Shown here: positions 20,643 through 29,502 of the stretch, piece after piece
Position numbering within the stretch: the first letter of the stretch is position 1
Layout of the letters: each line of letters begins with the position of its first letter
Assembly: GCA_030538185.1 (NCBI GenBank)
Contig: JAUNUK010000001.1
Span: 360,296 to 424,295, forward strand
Origin: Actinomycetaceae bacterium
GTDB taxonomy: Bacteria; Actinomycetota; Actinomycetes; Actinomycetales; Actinomycetaceae
Reading direction: 5' to 3'
DNA length: 64,000 nt
Translations under genes and position numbers: made by a program
Notes under the pieces: generated by a model
The model's input: the letters and a program-made list of their open reading frames with translations, nothing else
Told to the model about the DNA's origin: nothing
The model's database searches: none

Positions 20643-21104
20643 ATGAGTGTTTCTGCAAAATTGGCGTCAATGAATGTTGAACTCCCCCCAGTGGTTCCCC
20701 CGGTTGCGGCGTACATCCCCGCTTCCGTGCAGGGGACACTGGTTTTCACCAGCGGCCAGCTGCCCGTGGTCGACGGCTATGTCGTCAGCACCGGACCCCT
20801 GAGCGATGGTGCCAGTGATGAGGCTATTGCCCAGGCGCAAAAGGCTGCCCGTGCCTGTGCTCTGAACGCCATTGCGGCTGCTGCAGATATTGCCGGTGGC
20901 GTAGACAAGTTGGCCCGCGTCGTCAAAGCGACGGTTTTCGTAGCCTCTTCGCAGGGATTCGTCGACCAGGCCAAGGTTGCCAACGGTGCATCCGAGTTCC
21001 TGCAGGAGGTTTTTTCTTCCGCGCATGCACGCAGTGCTGTCGGAGTTGTGGGCCTGCCGATGAATGCTACTGTCGAGGTTGAACTTATCTTCGAGCTAGC
21101 CTAG
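20643..21104 (+). CDS. RidA/YjgF-family protein
   Basis: 153 residues. The C-terminal block HARSAVGVVGLPMNATVEVE carries the conserved Arg that binds carboxylates in RidA deaminases, and FTSGQLPVVDG is the family's N-terminal signature. Probably hydrolyses reactive enamine/imine intermediates from PLP enzymes. AGGAGG is positioned seven bases before the ATG. Followed after 23 bases by a Gfo/Idh/MocA oxidoreductase, probably cotranscribed. Confidence 0.9.
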   Translation: MSVSAKLASMNVELPPVVPPVAAYIPASVQGTLVFTSGQLPVVDGYVVSTGPLSDGASDEAIAQAQKAARACALNAIAAAADIAGGVDKLARVVKATVFVASSQGFVDQAKVANGASEFLQEVFSSAHARSAVGVVGLPMNATVEVELIFELA

Positions 21105-21127
21105 CGAGTAGTAAAGGATGTGGCCTG

Positions 21128-22279
21128 ATGCCGAACCCTCATGAAAATTTGCCTCAACTGCCCCCTGTCATGAGGGCTTTGGCTGGCCTAGAACCCACGT
21201 GGCCACATGCCCTGGATCCCATGTCTGCGCCTGCAAAGCGGTGGGGGATACTGGGTGCTGGCCACATTGCGGGAACCTTTGCGCGCGATATTAGCGCCTA
21301 CACGAGGCAAGAAATTGTGGCCGTGGCTTCCCGCGACCTCGCGAAATCCAAGCAGTTCGCCGCCGATAATGGCGTGGATCCTGCAGGTGCCTACGGTAGC
21401 TACGAAGACCTTGCAGCCGACCCCAGGGTCGACATTGTCTATGTTGCCACCACTCACAATGTGCATCTGCAAACGGCATTGACCGCTATTGAGGGCGGCA
21501 AGCACGTGCTGATCGAAAAGGCTTTCACCCGCACCGCCGCTGAGGCCAAGCAGATCTTCGACGCAGCACGTGCCAATGGCGTTTTCGCTATGGAGGCCAT
21601 GTGGACCCGCTTCCTGCCGGGCCAGGTCTTGTCGCGAAGGCTGGTTGAGACCGGTGCCATCGGCCCACTTGTCGCTGCCGAGGCCGACCACGGACAGTCT
21701 CTTGAACACGTCGAACGCCTCATGAATCCGGATTTTGCGGGTGGTGCGCTGTTGGACCTGGGCGTTTATCCGATCTCTTTCCTTTACTCCTACTTGGGAA
21801 AGCCTGCCCGTGTGCTTGCTGCTGGCAGGCTTACGCCCACGAATGTGGACGCAGGAAACGTGACTGTCCTCGATTACGGGCAGGCCCTGGCTGTTGCCAG
21901 GTCTGACCTGGATGGACGTTCCTCGACCGGCGCTTCCTTGACGGGGCGCGAGGGATGCTTGGAGTTCCCACGCCAGTTCTACAGGCCAAGTTCGGTACGC
22001 TTGCGTTTATTTTCCGAGGGCGCTGCGGAAAAGGCGCGATCCTTGGTGTCGGGCGAGGACTTTGAACTCGGACAGGTCGCAGCATCCGACCGCAAAACAG
22101 AGGGCATCGCCTGGGAATGGGATGCAACCGTGCCAGGCGGTTTCCAATACCAAGTCGCAGAGGTCGCCCGCTGCGTCGATGCTGGTCAGCGCGAATCATC
22201 GACGACGACCTGGCAAAACACCCTTGACGTCATGGAGATCATGGATCAAGCCCGCACCCACATAGGCGGCGCCTACTAA
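21128..22279 (+). CDS. Gfo/Idh/MocA-family oxidoreductase
   Basis: 383 residues. Rossmann glycine motif WGILGAGHIAGTFARD (about 39-54), then GKHVLIEKAFTRTAAEA (about 126-142) containing the E-K of the E-K-P catalytic block, here E-K-A. NAD(P)-dependent sugar or polyol dehydrogenase; close relatives act on trans-dihydrodiols or inositols, so the substrate is open. The first 35 residues are an extra polar leader. A CCGAGGGCG copy (22014-22022) sits in a surface-loop region. Confidence 0.87.
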   Translation: MPNPHENLPQLPPVMRALAGLEPTWPHALDPMSAPAKRWGILGAGHIAGTFARDISAYTRQEIVAVASRDLAKSKQFAADNGVDPAGAYGSYEDLAADPRVDIVYVATTHNVHLQTALTAIEGGKHVLIEKAFTRTAAEAKQIFDAARANGVFAMEAMWTRFLPGQVLSRRLVETGAIGPLVAAEADHGQSLEHVERLMNPDFAGGALLDLGVYPISFLYSYLGKPARVLAAGRLTPTNVDAGNVTVLDYGQALAVARSDLDGRSSTGASLTGREGCLEFPRQFYRPSSVRLRLFSEGAAEKARSLVSGEDFELGQVAASDRKTEGIAWEWDATVPGGFQYQVAEVARCVDAGQRESSTTTWQNTLDVMEIMDQARTHIGGAY

Positions 22280-22287
22280 CCCAAAAC

Positions 22288-22375
22288 TCGCTGAGCCTAT
22301 CACCTAATGTCTGAGCCTATTCACCGGGGGACTACCCCATGAATAGGCTCAGGACTTGAGTGATAGGCTCAGCGA
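22288..22375 (+). repeat. Nested inverted repeats ahead of the DyP gene
   Basis: Outer arms 22288-22303 and 22360-22375 are a perfect 16-bp inverted repeat (TCGCTGAGCCTATCAC and complement). Inner arms 22311-22323 and 22340-22352 are a perfect 13-bp repeat (CTGAGCCTATTCA). CTGAGCCTAT therefore occurs four times, two per strand. It lies 13 bases before the DyP start, so it can be an operator array, an attenuator hairpin or the upstream gene's terminator. Confidence 0.75.
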
Positions 22376-22388
22376 TTATTATGGGGGT

Positions 22389-23342
22389 ATGACTGCGAAC
22401 GGCACTGCCACAACTAGAACCATTCAGCCAGGGATTTTTGCACTGGGAACCACAGACCACGCCTATGTGGAGCTAGACCTTAAAGAAGGCGCCGATCCGC
22501 AGGCAGCGCTGGCCGATTTGGCGCAGGTCGCCAACGTTGGCACGGTTAGTGGCTGCAACGTGGTTGTCGGCGTGCGCCCCTCCCTTTGGGCCACGGTCGC
22601 CGATGCTGCAGACGTCCCGGTTGGCGTTCACGACTTTGACACAGACATCACTTCCGGAGAAGGAAAACCAGCCGAGGGCGACTTCTCCATGCCTGCCACA
22701 CAACACGACGCCTGGATCTGGGTCGCCGGTGCGTCGAAAACCAAGGTTTACGACGAGGCCACCAAGATTCGCGTTGCCTTAATGAAGTCCTGGACTGTCA
22801 GCAACATGGACATGGGCTGGGCGTATGGGGCTGCCAAAGACTTAATCGGTTTCGAGGACGGCACGGAAAACCCCGGACTTTTGGAAGCGCCGGGCGTTGT
22901 GGGTGTGGCTGCTGGTCAGCCTGGGGCAGGTTCCTCTGTGCTGTTGTATCAGCGTTGGGCACAGATCGGGCACTCGTGGTACATGCAGTCCAGACGCGAC
23001 CAGGAACTGTCGGTCGGGCGCACGAAGGCCGATTCTATTGAACTAGATGAAGACGTCATGCCCGAGACCTCTCACGTTTCGCGTACCGTCATCGAGGTCG
23101 ACGGCGAAGAACTGGAAATGTATCGCCGCAATGTGGCCTACGGGGATTTGAATACCTTTGGCACCTTGTTCGTCGGGTTTTCCTTTGACCAGTGGCGCGT
23201 GGAAGAAATGCTGCGCCGCATGGCCGGTTACGACGGCCTGCGTGACGCCTTGACCAGGTTCTTCACAGTCGAAACCGGCGCATGGTACGTGGTCCCTTCC
23301 GTGGAAGCCCTGCTGGCGTTCTTGCCCGAAGACGACGAATAA
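22389..23342 (+). CDS. DyP-type haem peroxidase
   Basis: 317 residues from the ATG at 22389 (GGGGG two bases before). Distal GFEDGTENPG (G-x-x-D-G, about 157-166), RDQELSVGRT and proximal-His region PETSHVSRT, with the terminal FVGFSFDQWRVEEML block. No Tat or other signal, so a cytosolic class B/YfeX-like enzyme that uses peroxide on dyes or porphyrins; class B members are often encapsulin cargo, but no encapsulin gene is in the window. Preceded by the nested inverted repeat. A CCGAGGGCG copy is at 22672-22680. Confidence 0.9.
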   Translation: MTANGTATTRTIQPGIFALGTTDHAYVELDLKEGADPQAALADLAQVANVGTVSGCNVVVGVRPSLWATVADAADVPVGVHDFDTDITSGEGKPAEGDFSMPATQHDAWIWVAGASKTKVYDEATKIRVALMKSWTVSNMDMGWAYGAAKDLIGFEDGTENPGLLEAPGVVGVAAGQPGAGSSVLLYQRWAQIGHSWYMQSRRDQELSVGRTKADSIELDEDVMPETSHVSRTVIEVDGEELEMYRRNVAYGDLNTFGTLFVGFSFDQWRVEEMLRRMAGYDGLRDALTRFFTVETGAWYVVPSVEALLAFLPEDDE

Positions 23343-23561
23343 CTGTGTTTACGTTTTGACTGCCGCTGCGGGGGGTCGGCGGGTACATGCCCCTTGGCAG
23401 CAGGAGGTGCAAGCACCTCCCCCCACGCCTTTGGCGCGGGTCCCCCCCCCACCTACGCTGCTTACGGGGCACGTATCCCGCCTCACCCATTCCGCTTTCC
23501 TAAGGAAAAGGACTTCGTGATGGGGATTTTCCTTTACCCAACCCGAATTGGTTGACATGGG

Positions 23562-23664
23562 CGGGGCTTGAGGCGGGAGGACGCGGTAGGTTGGGCGTCG
23601 GATGCCTGTCGAGCTTTAGCTCGACAGCGCACCGCTGGGCACGGACCCCGCCTCACGCCCCGCC
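23562..23664. ncRNA. Structured element copy A (candidate RNA)
   Basis: Conserved core GCGGTAGGTTGGGC then TCGGATGCCTG, a variable hairpin (TGTCGAGC-TTTA-GCTCGACA), then GCACCGCTGGGCACG. Pairings: outer GGGGC-GAGGCGGG with CCCGCCTC-GCCCC, GCGGT with ACCGC, TGC with GCA, and the variable hairpin. Copy B at 29622 keeps the pairing while changing the bases. Strand and function are unknown. Confidence 0.6.
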
Positions 23665-23693
23665 GCAACGAATTAACTAAACCCAGTCAGTCA

Positions 23694-23727
23694 CAATGAG
23701 GCGGGGCCACACGGCCCCGCCTCATTG
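23694..23727. terminator. Bidirectional terminator
   Basis: Perfect 15-bp inverted repeat CAATGAGGCGGGGCC (23694-23708) with GGCCCCGCCTCATTG (23713-23727), loop ACAC, between the convergent DyP and SRPBCC genes. Confidence 0.8.
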
Positions 23728-23770
23728 TTATATGCGAGTCGTCCTCGGCAATGGGGAGAAACTGGAGGGT

Positions 23771-24796
23771 TTAGCTTTCCTTGCCCCAGTTTTCTAGGTA
23801 GGTGCGTTCCATTTTTTGCCGGATTTGTTCGTCCCAGCTGAATGCGGGTTCTTTCCAGCCCTTGAAGTAGTCCTCGTCGATCTCGTGTGCCCAGGGGCTG
23901 TCAGGGCCGGTGGGAGGCCAATTCGGATTGTCCGTGACGGGTGGGCGTATTTCGGCAACTGCCGGACTTTGGCGGCCATAACGCATCCACTGGGTGTAGG
24001 TGTCTTCGAATAGGGGCGTGCCATCCCAGCGTCCGGCAGGTGTGCCGGAGTTGAAGAAGCGGCCACCCAGGAGGCCACGCATAATGCGGCCCGTCCACTG
24101 TTCTTTCTTTTGGAACTCGAGGGTGCGTTTGACGTAGATGTTTTGCAGGCGCGTCATGCAACCACCGATGAGCTCAATGTTTACCCAGTTCAGTGCTGTT
24201 TGGAAGGTAGAGGCAGGTTCGTAGCCTATGCGCCAGTGGTTGATCAGCCTGGTGCGGTTGCCCTTTAGTGGCACCACGTAGAAACACCAGGCGGCTGCGA
24301 AATGTGTCATGCCGGGGAAGCGGAAGGCGAAAGACCCTGGTGCTGCCGGTGGATGCTTGGTGTCTACCCACTGGACCAGGTATTTGCCGGGTACGACATC
24401 GGCCCACTCCATAGACATGCCGTGGAAGTCGAAGGCGGCAATGTCTCCAGGCAGCATAGAGTCAGGTTGCTGGAACTCCTCTTGGATCTCGTAATGGTTG
24501 AAGAAAGGTAGGCGGGCGAACACTCGCTCTAGGAATTCCGAGGAATACGAGCCGGCCTTATCTGCCCCGATCTGTTTGAACAGACGCCACACGGCGTATG
24601 CGGGTGCGTCAATCGTAATCGCATAGGTCGAGGAATAGCCGTTGTCATAATTCGCGTCGATCAGATCATCTGCCGGGTACTTCCAGGCTTGTTCTTCTGG
24701 GGTCGCTTTGCCGCTGAGCTGTGAGAAGGCATACATGCCACCTAGGACGCCCAGGCCAGCGAGGCCAGCATATTTGAGTATCTTGCGTTTCTTCAT
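23771..24796 (-). CDS. Membrane-anchored SRPBCC-like protein
   Basis: 341 residues from ATG 24796, with GAAGG ten bases upstream; a GTG at 24805 is less likely. A basic N-terminus (MKKRKILKYAG) and one hydrophobic helix (about 8-27) give a membrane anchor or uncleaved signal. Residues about 55-215 resemble a START/SRPBCC ligand-binding fold (APAYAVWRLFKQIGADKAG, then LINHWRIGYEP). The C-terminal third is Trp/Pro-rich and unassigned. Divergent from the two paralogous membrane proteins at 25.0 and 26.4 kb, separated by about 200 bases, so a shared envelope or lipid function is plausible. Confidence 0.55.
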   Translation of the reverse strand: MKKRKILKYAGLAGLGVLGGMYAFSQLSGKATPEEQAWKYPADDLIDANYDNGYSSTYAITIDAPAYAVWRLFKQIGADKAGSYSSEFLERVFARLPFFNHYEIQEEFQQPDSMLPGDIAAFDFHGMSMEWADVVPGKYLVQWVDTKHPPAAPGSFAFRFPGMTHFAAAWCFYVVPLKGNRTRLINHWRIGYEPASTFQTALNWVNIELIGGCMTRLQNIYVKRTLEFQKKEQWTGRIMRGLLGGRFFNSGTPAGRWDGTPLFEDTYTQWMRYGRQSPAVAEIRPPVTDNPNWPPTGPDSPWAHEIDEDYFKGWKEPAFSWDEQIRQKMERTYLENWGKES

Positions 24797-25000
24797 GAGT
24801 ATCACGCCTTCGTGTTGGTGAGGCTGTCAGGTGGCAACTGTTCTAGCAGCAGTTTCTGACAGTATGTAAATGACTCTTGGGAGAATTGTATGTGGCGTCT
24901 TTGTGCGAGATAAGAGACTTCCGTCCTAAGTGGACACCAGTGTACGGTAGTAAAGTTACATCTTGTAAATATCGCGTGTGACCGAGGAGGGTCAACAGGT

Positions 25001-26341
25001 ATGGAATCACTGTTTCTTTGGGAAATCGGAACCCCTGTCGTGTACGGGATCTGGCTGTTGGTTTTCGTCCTTCAGGTGGCTGTGGCCGAAATCAATCGTC
25101 GCTGGAACTGGACGATATTCGTCTTTTGGACCGTCGGAGGGCTGTTGTTGATGCCCTACGCCGCCAAAGTCGCAGTACCCATCGTTGGATGGTTCCCCTT
25201 CGGGAAGTACGCGATCATGGTCGCCACCGCCACCATGACAGGGTTCTTGCTGTGGTGGGGTAAACGCAACCCGGTCAAGGCGCACAGGTACGCCATCTGG
25301 ATGGGTGTAGCCCTATGGGTGGGACTGGCAGCCAATATCATGGAGGCCAATATCCGTGACATTACGATCTACTTGAGCGCAGGCGACTACTATGCCTGCG
25401 CCGCCGACTGGCAGTGTCTGCGCGAAATCAACGCAACACATGCGGCAGAGATGATCAACGGCCTGCCCGAGTCACGCGGCGTCACCGCTGCCCTGCACAG
25501 CCCCGAGTGGTACCAGGCAGTCGCCGCCAACTTTGAGGCCGGGCACGTGGGGATAGACCCTGAGACAGGTTTTCGCACCATTGGTGGATACTGGAACATT
25601 ATGTCCGCTGTTGCGGGCCTGCTGAACATTATTACCATCACCGGCCTAGGCAAAATCTTTATCACCTCCCGCAAAGACCAAAAGGTTAAAGGACTTATCT
25701 GGGTTGACATGGTGTGGCCCTGGGTTATCGCTTACGACTTGTGGAACCACGCATTCTTGTATAACTCATTAGCGGATTACACCTGGTACTGCACCTTCGC
25801 ATTATTGCTGGCCTGTACCATACCGGCCTTCACCTGGGCTAAAGGTCAGTGGATCTGGTTTAGGTGCTTTACGCTAATGTTTTGGATCGCGGCCAATAAC
25901 CTGCTGCCTTCGCTGCTTGTGCCGCCGGGTATTATGCACAACTACGCAACCATGGATCCCATGGCCAATATCGTCTCTGCCGTCCTTGCCCTTGCCTCCA
26001 ATATCGCCTTGTTCATTTATTGGCTGTACAAGATAATCAAATACAAGCGCAACCCACTAACCGGCGTTCTATACTGCGAAACCAAAGAGTTTGCAGAAAT
26101 CATGCGTACGCACGCGGATGAAAAAGACAAGTACTTCGTCGTGGACCACACCAAAGCCACACCCAAGGAACTTGGCTTTGAACCAGAGTCTGACACGCCA
26201 CCGAAAGACGGCTGGGTCGGCGTCATGCCCTGGTGGAAGAACGACAAGCGCTTTGATAAACCACGAACACCTATTGAGGCTGACGAAAGAGCCGCAAAGA
26301 AGATCGCCCTCGGAAATGAAACCGGAAACGAGAAGGCTTAG
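25001..26341 (+). CDS. Polytopic membrane protein (DUF5692-like), paralogue 1
   Basis: 446 residues with about nine hydrophobic helices over residues 10-345 and a polar C-terminal tail of about 95 residues. Aromatic-rich helices include WVDMVWPWVIAYDLWNHAF and GGYWNIMSAVAGLLNIITI. I believe this is the DUF5692 family, but that is from memory. Clear paralogue of the next gene. It has an extra loop of about 75 residues at 130-205 absent from paralogue 2. GAGGAGGGT lies nine bases before the ATG. The tail ends in IALGNETGNEKA, encoded by a full-consensus CCGAGGGCG copy (26305-26313). No enzyme motif seen. Confidence 0.6.
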   Translation: MESLFLWEIGTPVVYGIWLLVFVLQVAVAEINRRWNWTIFVFWTVGGLLLMPYAAKVAVPIVGWFPFGKYAIMVATATMTGFLLWWGKRNPVKAHRYAIWMGVALWVGLAANIMEANIRDITIYLSAGDYYACAADWQCLREINATHAAEMINGLPESRGVTAALHSPEWYQAVAANFEAGHVGIDPETGFRTIGGYWNIMSAVAGLLNIITITGLGKIFITSRKDQKVKGLIWVDMVWPWVIAYDLWNHAFLYNSLADYTWYCTFALLLACTIPAFTWAKGQWIWFRCFTLMFWIAANNLLPSLLVPPGIMHNYATMDPMANIVSAVLALASNIALFIYWLYKIIKYKRNPLTGVLYCETKEFAEIMRTHADEKDKYFVVDHTKATPKELGFEPESDTPPKDGWVGVMPWWKNDKRFDKPRTPIEADERAAKKIALGNETGNEKA

Positions 26342-26356
26342 GCGGAAGGAAAAACG

Positions 26357-27403
26357 ATGTTGACTCCACTAACTCTTTTGGGTGGCATAACTCCGCCTGA
26401 GTATCCGACCCTGTTCTTCTTTGAGGTAGGCCAGTGGTGGGATTACGCCATGCTGGCCGTTGTCACGGCAGCCTTGGCTTTTGCTGCCTGGTTGACGCAG
26501 CGCAACAAATGGGCGGTGCTGGCACTGTTGGTCGTTGTGCCTATCTTGTTGACGATATTTTGGTGGCCACACTCCACTGAGGGGACGAACTCTGCCGGGT
26601 GGTTCCCCGTTGTCAAACAGTATTCGGCTCTGTTGGGGTCGCTGTCCTTGGTGGCCTTGCAGTACACGAGGAAACTGCGTTACAACAAATGGTATTTGCT
26701 GATTCCACCGTTTATTTTGGCCATCAACATTATCGAGGCCGTCATCCGTGACTTCCAGTGTTACGGCATTCAGGGGCTGGACCCCTCTAATGGGATGGTG
26801 ACCTGGGGCGGACCGTGGAACATCATGAACGGGATCGCAGGCATTTTGAACCTAGTCATGATTTCAGGCTGGGTGGGGATTTTCGTCGCCAAGGGCAAAT
26901 CTAAAGCGATTATCTGGGGAGACCTGACCATTTGGTGGATTATCGCCTACGACCTGTGGAACTTCGCCTACGTCTACAACTGCTTGGCAGACCGCGCCTG
27001 GTATTCCGGGGTGGCCTTGCTGGCCGCCTGCACGATTCCGGTGCTATTCAAATTCGGTAAGGGCGCATGGATTCAATACCGCGCCTACACGCTGACCTTC
27101 TGGTCGGCGGTCGTCTTGACCTTCCCGCATTTCATGCAGGATTCGATGTTCGCCCATCGTTCTTCGCACAACCCGACGGCGTTGTTTATTGTGTCTGCGG
27201 CAGCCCTTGTGTTCAACGTCGGGGTCTTCATTTACCACGCCTACCGGATTGTGAAGACCAGGCGTAATCCCTTGTCGCAAGAGGTTTACTCGGATACTGG
27301 GCAGTACGTATCTTTCATTCGTGACAACGCCACCGAGGACGACCAAGACCGCATCGCTGGACGTTTGGGCAAGAGCGCCAAGGAAGCAGGCTACCGGGAC
27401 TGA
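26357..27403 (+). CDS. Polytopic membrane protein (DUF5692-like), paralogue 2
   Basis: 348 residues, about nine hydrophobic helices. Shares with paralogue 1 the blocks GGPWNIMNGIAGILNLV, IIWGDLTIWWIIAYDLWNFAYVYN-type and the YHAYRIVKTRRNPL/YWLYKIIKYKRNPL helix end. It starts 15 bases after paralogue 1, so the two are cotranscribed and may form a heteromer. The C-terminal tail has an acidic stretch (NATEDDQDR). Function unknown; the fixed Y-D-L-W-N and N-I-M motifs in both could line a shared pore or active site. Confidence 0.6.
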   Translation: MLTPLTLLGGITPPEYPTLFFFEVGQWWDYAMLAVVTAALAFAAWLTQRNKWAVLALLVVVPILLTIFWWPHSTEGTNSAGWFPVVKQYSALLGSLSLVALQYTRKLRYNKWYLLIPPFILAINIIEAVIRDFQCYGIQGLDPSNGMVTWGGPWNIMNGIAGILNLVMISGWVGIFVAKGKSKAIIWGDLTIWWIIAYDLWNFAYVYNCLADRAWYSGVALLAACTIPVLFKFGKGAWIQYRAYTLTFWSAVVLTFPHFMQDSMFAHRSSHNPTALFIVSAAALVFNVGVFIYHAYRIVKTRRNPLSQEVYSDTGQYVSFIRDNATEDDQDRIAGRLGKSAKEAGYRD

Positions 27404-27761
27404 GTTCGGGTGCATGCCACAGGCCGTCTGTGCTCAGTTAAGGTGACGGTATGTCCTCGCTGTGCTTTGAACACGGACTTACTTAGGGGTCGGCCTGGGG
27501 TTTTGCTTGTCAGGGCATAGGCGACATCGTTTTGGGTTGCTGCAAGAGCTGGCTCCACACTTATATCCACGTTCCCGCTGAGTGTATGGTTTGGGGCTTG
27601 ACTGTGCCCTGTGTTGCTCTACGGTCGATCCCCAACGGTACGGTCGGTCGAAAGTTCACCCTTTTGGGTATTCCTTTTTGGTGTGTGTTGTGGTGGTGTG
27701 GTTGTGGGCCTGTTTTTCGGGCCTGGTTCCGTGTTCTCTCTATCCCATAGGAGTGGTTGTC
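27404..27761. other. Leader region of the cell-wall-binding protein
   Basis: 358 bases with no recognised gene. T-rich toward the 3' end. TTGACT near 27598 could be a -35 box, without a convincing -10. I looked for a c-di-AMP or c-di-GMP riboswitch and found no convincing match. AGGAG at 27749-27753 serves the downstream start. Confidence 0.35.
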
Positions 27762-29473
27762 ATGTCTGGTGTTTTTGTACGTTTTAGGCGTCGGGGGGGG
27801 TCGGGCTTTTAGCGGCGTTTAGCGCGTTGGCTCTTGGTTTTGGTCTGAGCGTCCCGGCGTATGCGATTAATACCTCCCGTATCGAGGGGGCTGACCGTAT
27901 TGCGACAGCGTTGAAGGTTTTTGAAAGCAGTTCTGCGTGGGGCGACACTGTTGTTGTCTCCAGGGCAGACAGTTTTGCTGACGCGGTGGCGGGTACGCCT
28001 TTGGCTGGCCAGTTGCGTGCTCCGATTATTCTTTCCGAGGGCGGTAAGTTGAGCCCTGGTATTAAAGACAAACTGGGTGCTAAGGGCATCAAGAAAGCAG
28101 TCTTGCTGGGCGGCGATGCTGCCCTGGCGCCTGGGGTTGAAGCGGATTTGAAGGCTGCGGGTCTTGATGTGTCTCGCCTGCAAGGCGCTGACAGGTATGC
28201 GACCTCGAATGCGATTGCCGATAACGTTATTCAACGTCGCGGTAGTGGTGCTATCCCCGTGTTTGTGGTGACAGGTTCTGACTACGTTGATGCCCTTGTG
28301 GCGGGTGCGGCGGCTGCGAAGGTTGGTGGCGTGATTGTCATGGCACCCACAGGAAGCCCGCTTACTGGAAGGGCTCTTGAGATAGCCCGAGGTGCCAGTG
28401 CCCTATACGGGGTTGGCGGCCCAGGCGTTCAATCCGCCAAAGCCGCGGGTCTAAACCCAGAAGAACTCACGGGTGCTGACAGGTTTGCGACAGCCACGAA
28501 GGTAGCCACCAAGTTCTTTGCCTCTACATCCAGGGCGGTTATGGCTACGGGCCTAAACTACCCTGATGCCCTATCGGGTGGTGCTCTGGCTGCGCGTTTG
28601 GGCGTGCCGGTCCTTTTAGCGGCCCCCAGCGCATTGCCAACACCCACGAAGGATTACCTGGAAGCCAACAAAGCCACGCTAACCCAGATAGACATCATCG
28701 GCGGCACATCAGCCATAGCCCCCGGTATCGCCACCCAAATCAACGCCATCACCCCCGGCTCCAGCAGCAGCGGCTCCGGCGGTTCCAGCGGATCAGGTGG
28801 CAGCAGCGGCAGTGGAGGTTCCGGCGGCGGCGTGGAAACCCCCGCGCTGTCAATGAATGCGACCGCAGTGGAAACGATCGAAGCAGATGCTACGTCTGTC
28901 GTGGTTACTGTTGGTCTGGTTGCCAAAGGAGGAGCAGAATTCACGGGCCGCATTTTTGCCAAAGCAGGAGAACACGGTTTGGCAGTACAAGCTCCTGCGG
29001 TAGGGCCCTCTGTTACCTTGACCCCAACTTTCGCACACAATTCTGGCGTTACGGACAAAACGATCACCATCACAATTTCCCATTACGCAGATGCAGGGAA
29101 GCTTGTAGCGGGTGATCAAGTAGTGACCCTCACACAGAAGAAATACGAGGGCACGATCACTGCGCAGGTGGCTGCCCCGACAATAGATGAAACAACAACA
29201 AATTTCTCTTCTGTGGTCACATATTCTGGCGCTCCAGCCCCAGATAAACTAGGAAAAGTTAAGTTTCTAGTCACCACTAGTGCTGATGTGCTTCGCTGGA
29301 CGGTTGAGCGGCAAATTGAAGTAAGCGGGTCAGAATATAAGACCCCTGAGGGACCTGTGCTGAATACTCTGGAGTCGGGCACTTATAAACTCAAGGTTGA
29401 TAGTTATATTCCAGCTGAAGGTGGTTACACAGGGACGGTCGATAATTCGCCTGTCACATTTACGATCCCGTAG
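27762..29473 (+). CDS. Secreted cell-wall-binding repeat (CWB2) protein, frameshifted at a G8 tract
   Basis: Best start is ATG 27762, eight bases after AGGAG. It reads M-S-G-V-F-V-R-F-R-R-R-G-G then stops at 27810. One more G in the run of eight at 27793-27800 would continue as VGLLAAFSALALGFGLSVP-AYA, a textbook signal peptide, into INTSRIEGADRIATAL. Three CWB2 (PF04122-type) repeats follow, each opening with GADRIATA/GADRYATS/GADRFATA, then a Gly-Ser linker (about 305-330 of the mature part) and a C-terminal Ig-like tail of about 220 residues. CWB2 domains hold proteins non-covalently on the wall. As sequenced the gene is off; phase variation or a homopolymer sequencing error are the two explanations. 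Confidence 0.8.
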
Positions 29474-29502
29474 GTGAGTAGAAGTACCCCATCCTCACCC
29501 GC

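Larger units (their letters stand above)
23343..23770. other. 428-base intergenic region with C9 tract, structured element and terminator
   Basis: Between convergent genes. In order: a G/C-rich stem-forming block around 23367-23440 with GAGGTG-CAAG-CACCTC at 23404-23419, a run of nine C at 23442-23450, the structured element copy A (23562-23664), and a bidirectional terminator (23694-23727). A CCGAGGGCG variant with intact CAATG flank is at 23740-23748. No convincing protein gene. Confidence 0.5.

Noticed and set aside
23575..23600. GTTGGGC in the structured element as an integron attC half-site (GTTRRRY).
   Set aside because: No matching RYYYAAC partner on the other side of the hairpin and no integrase nearby.
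27404..27761. Possible c-di-AMP or c-di-GMP riboswitch in the long leader of the CWB2 gene.
   Set aside because: I could not place the conserved segments of either class; only generic GC-rich patches were seen.
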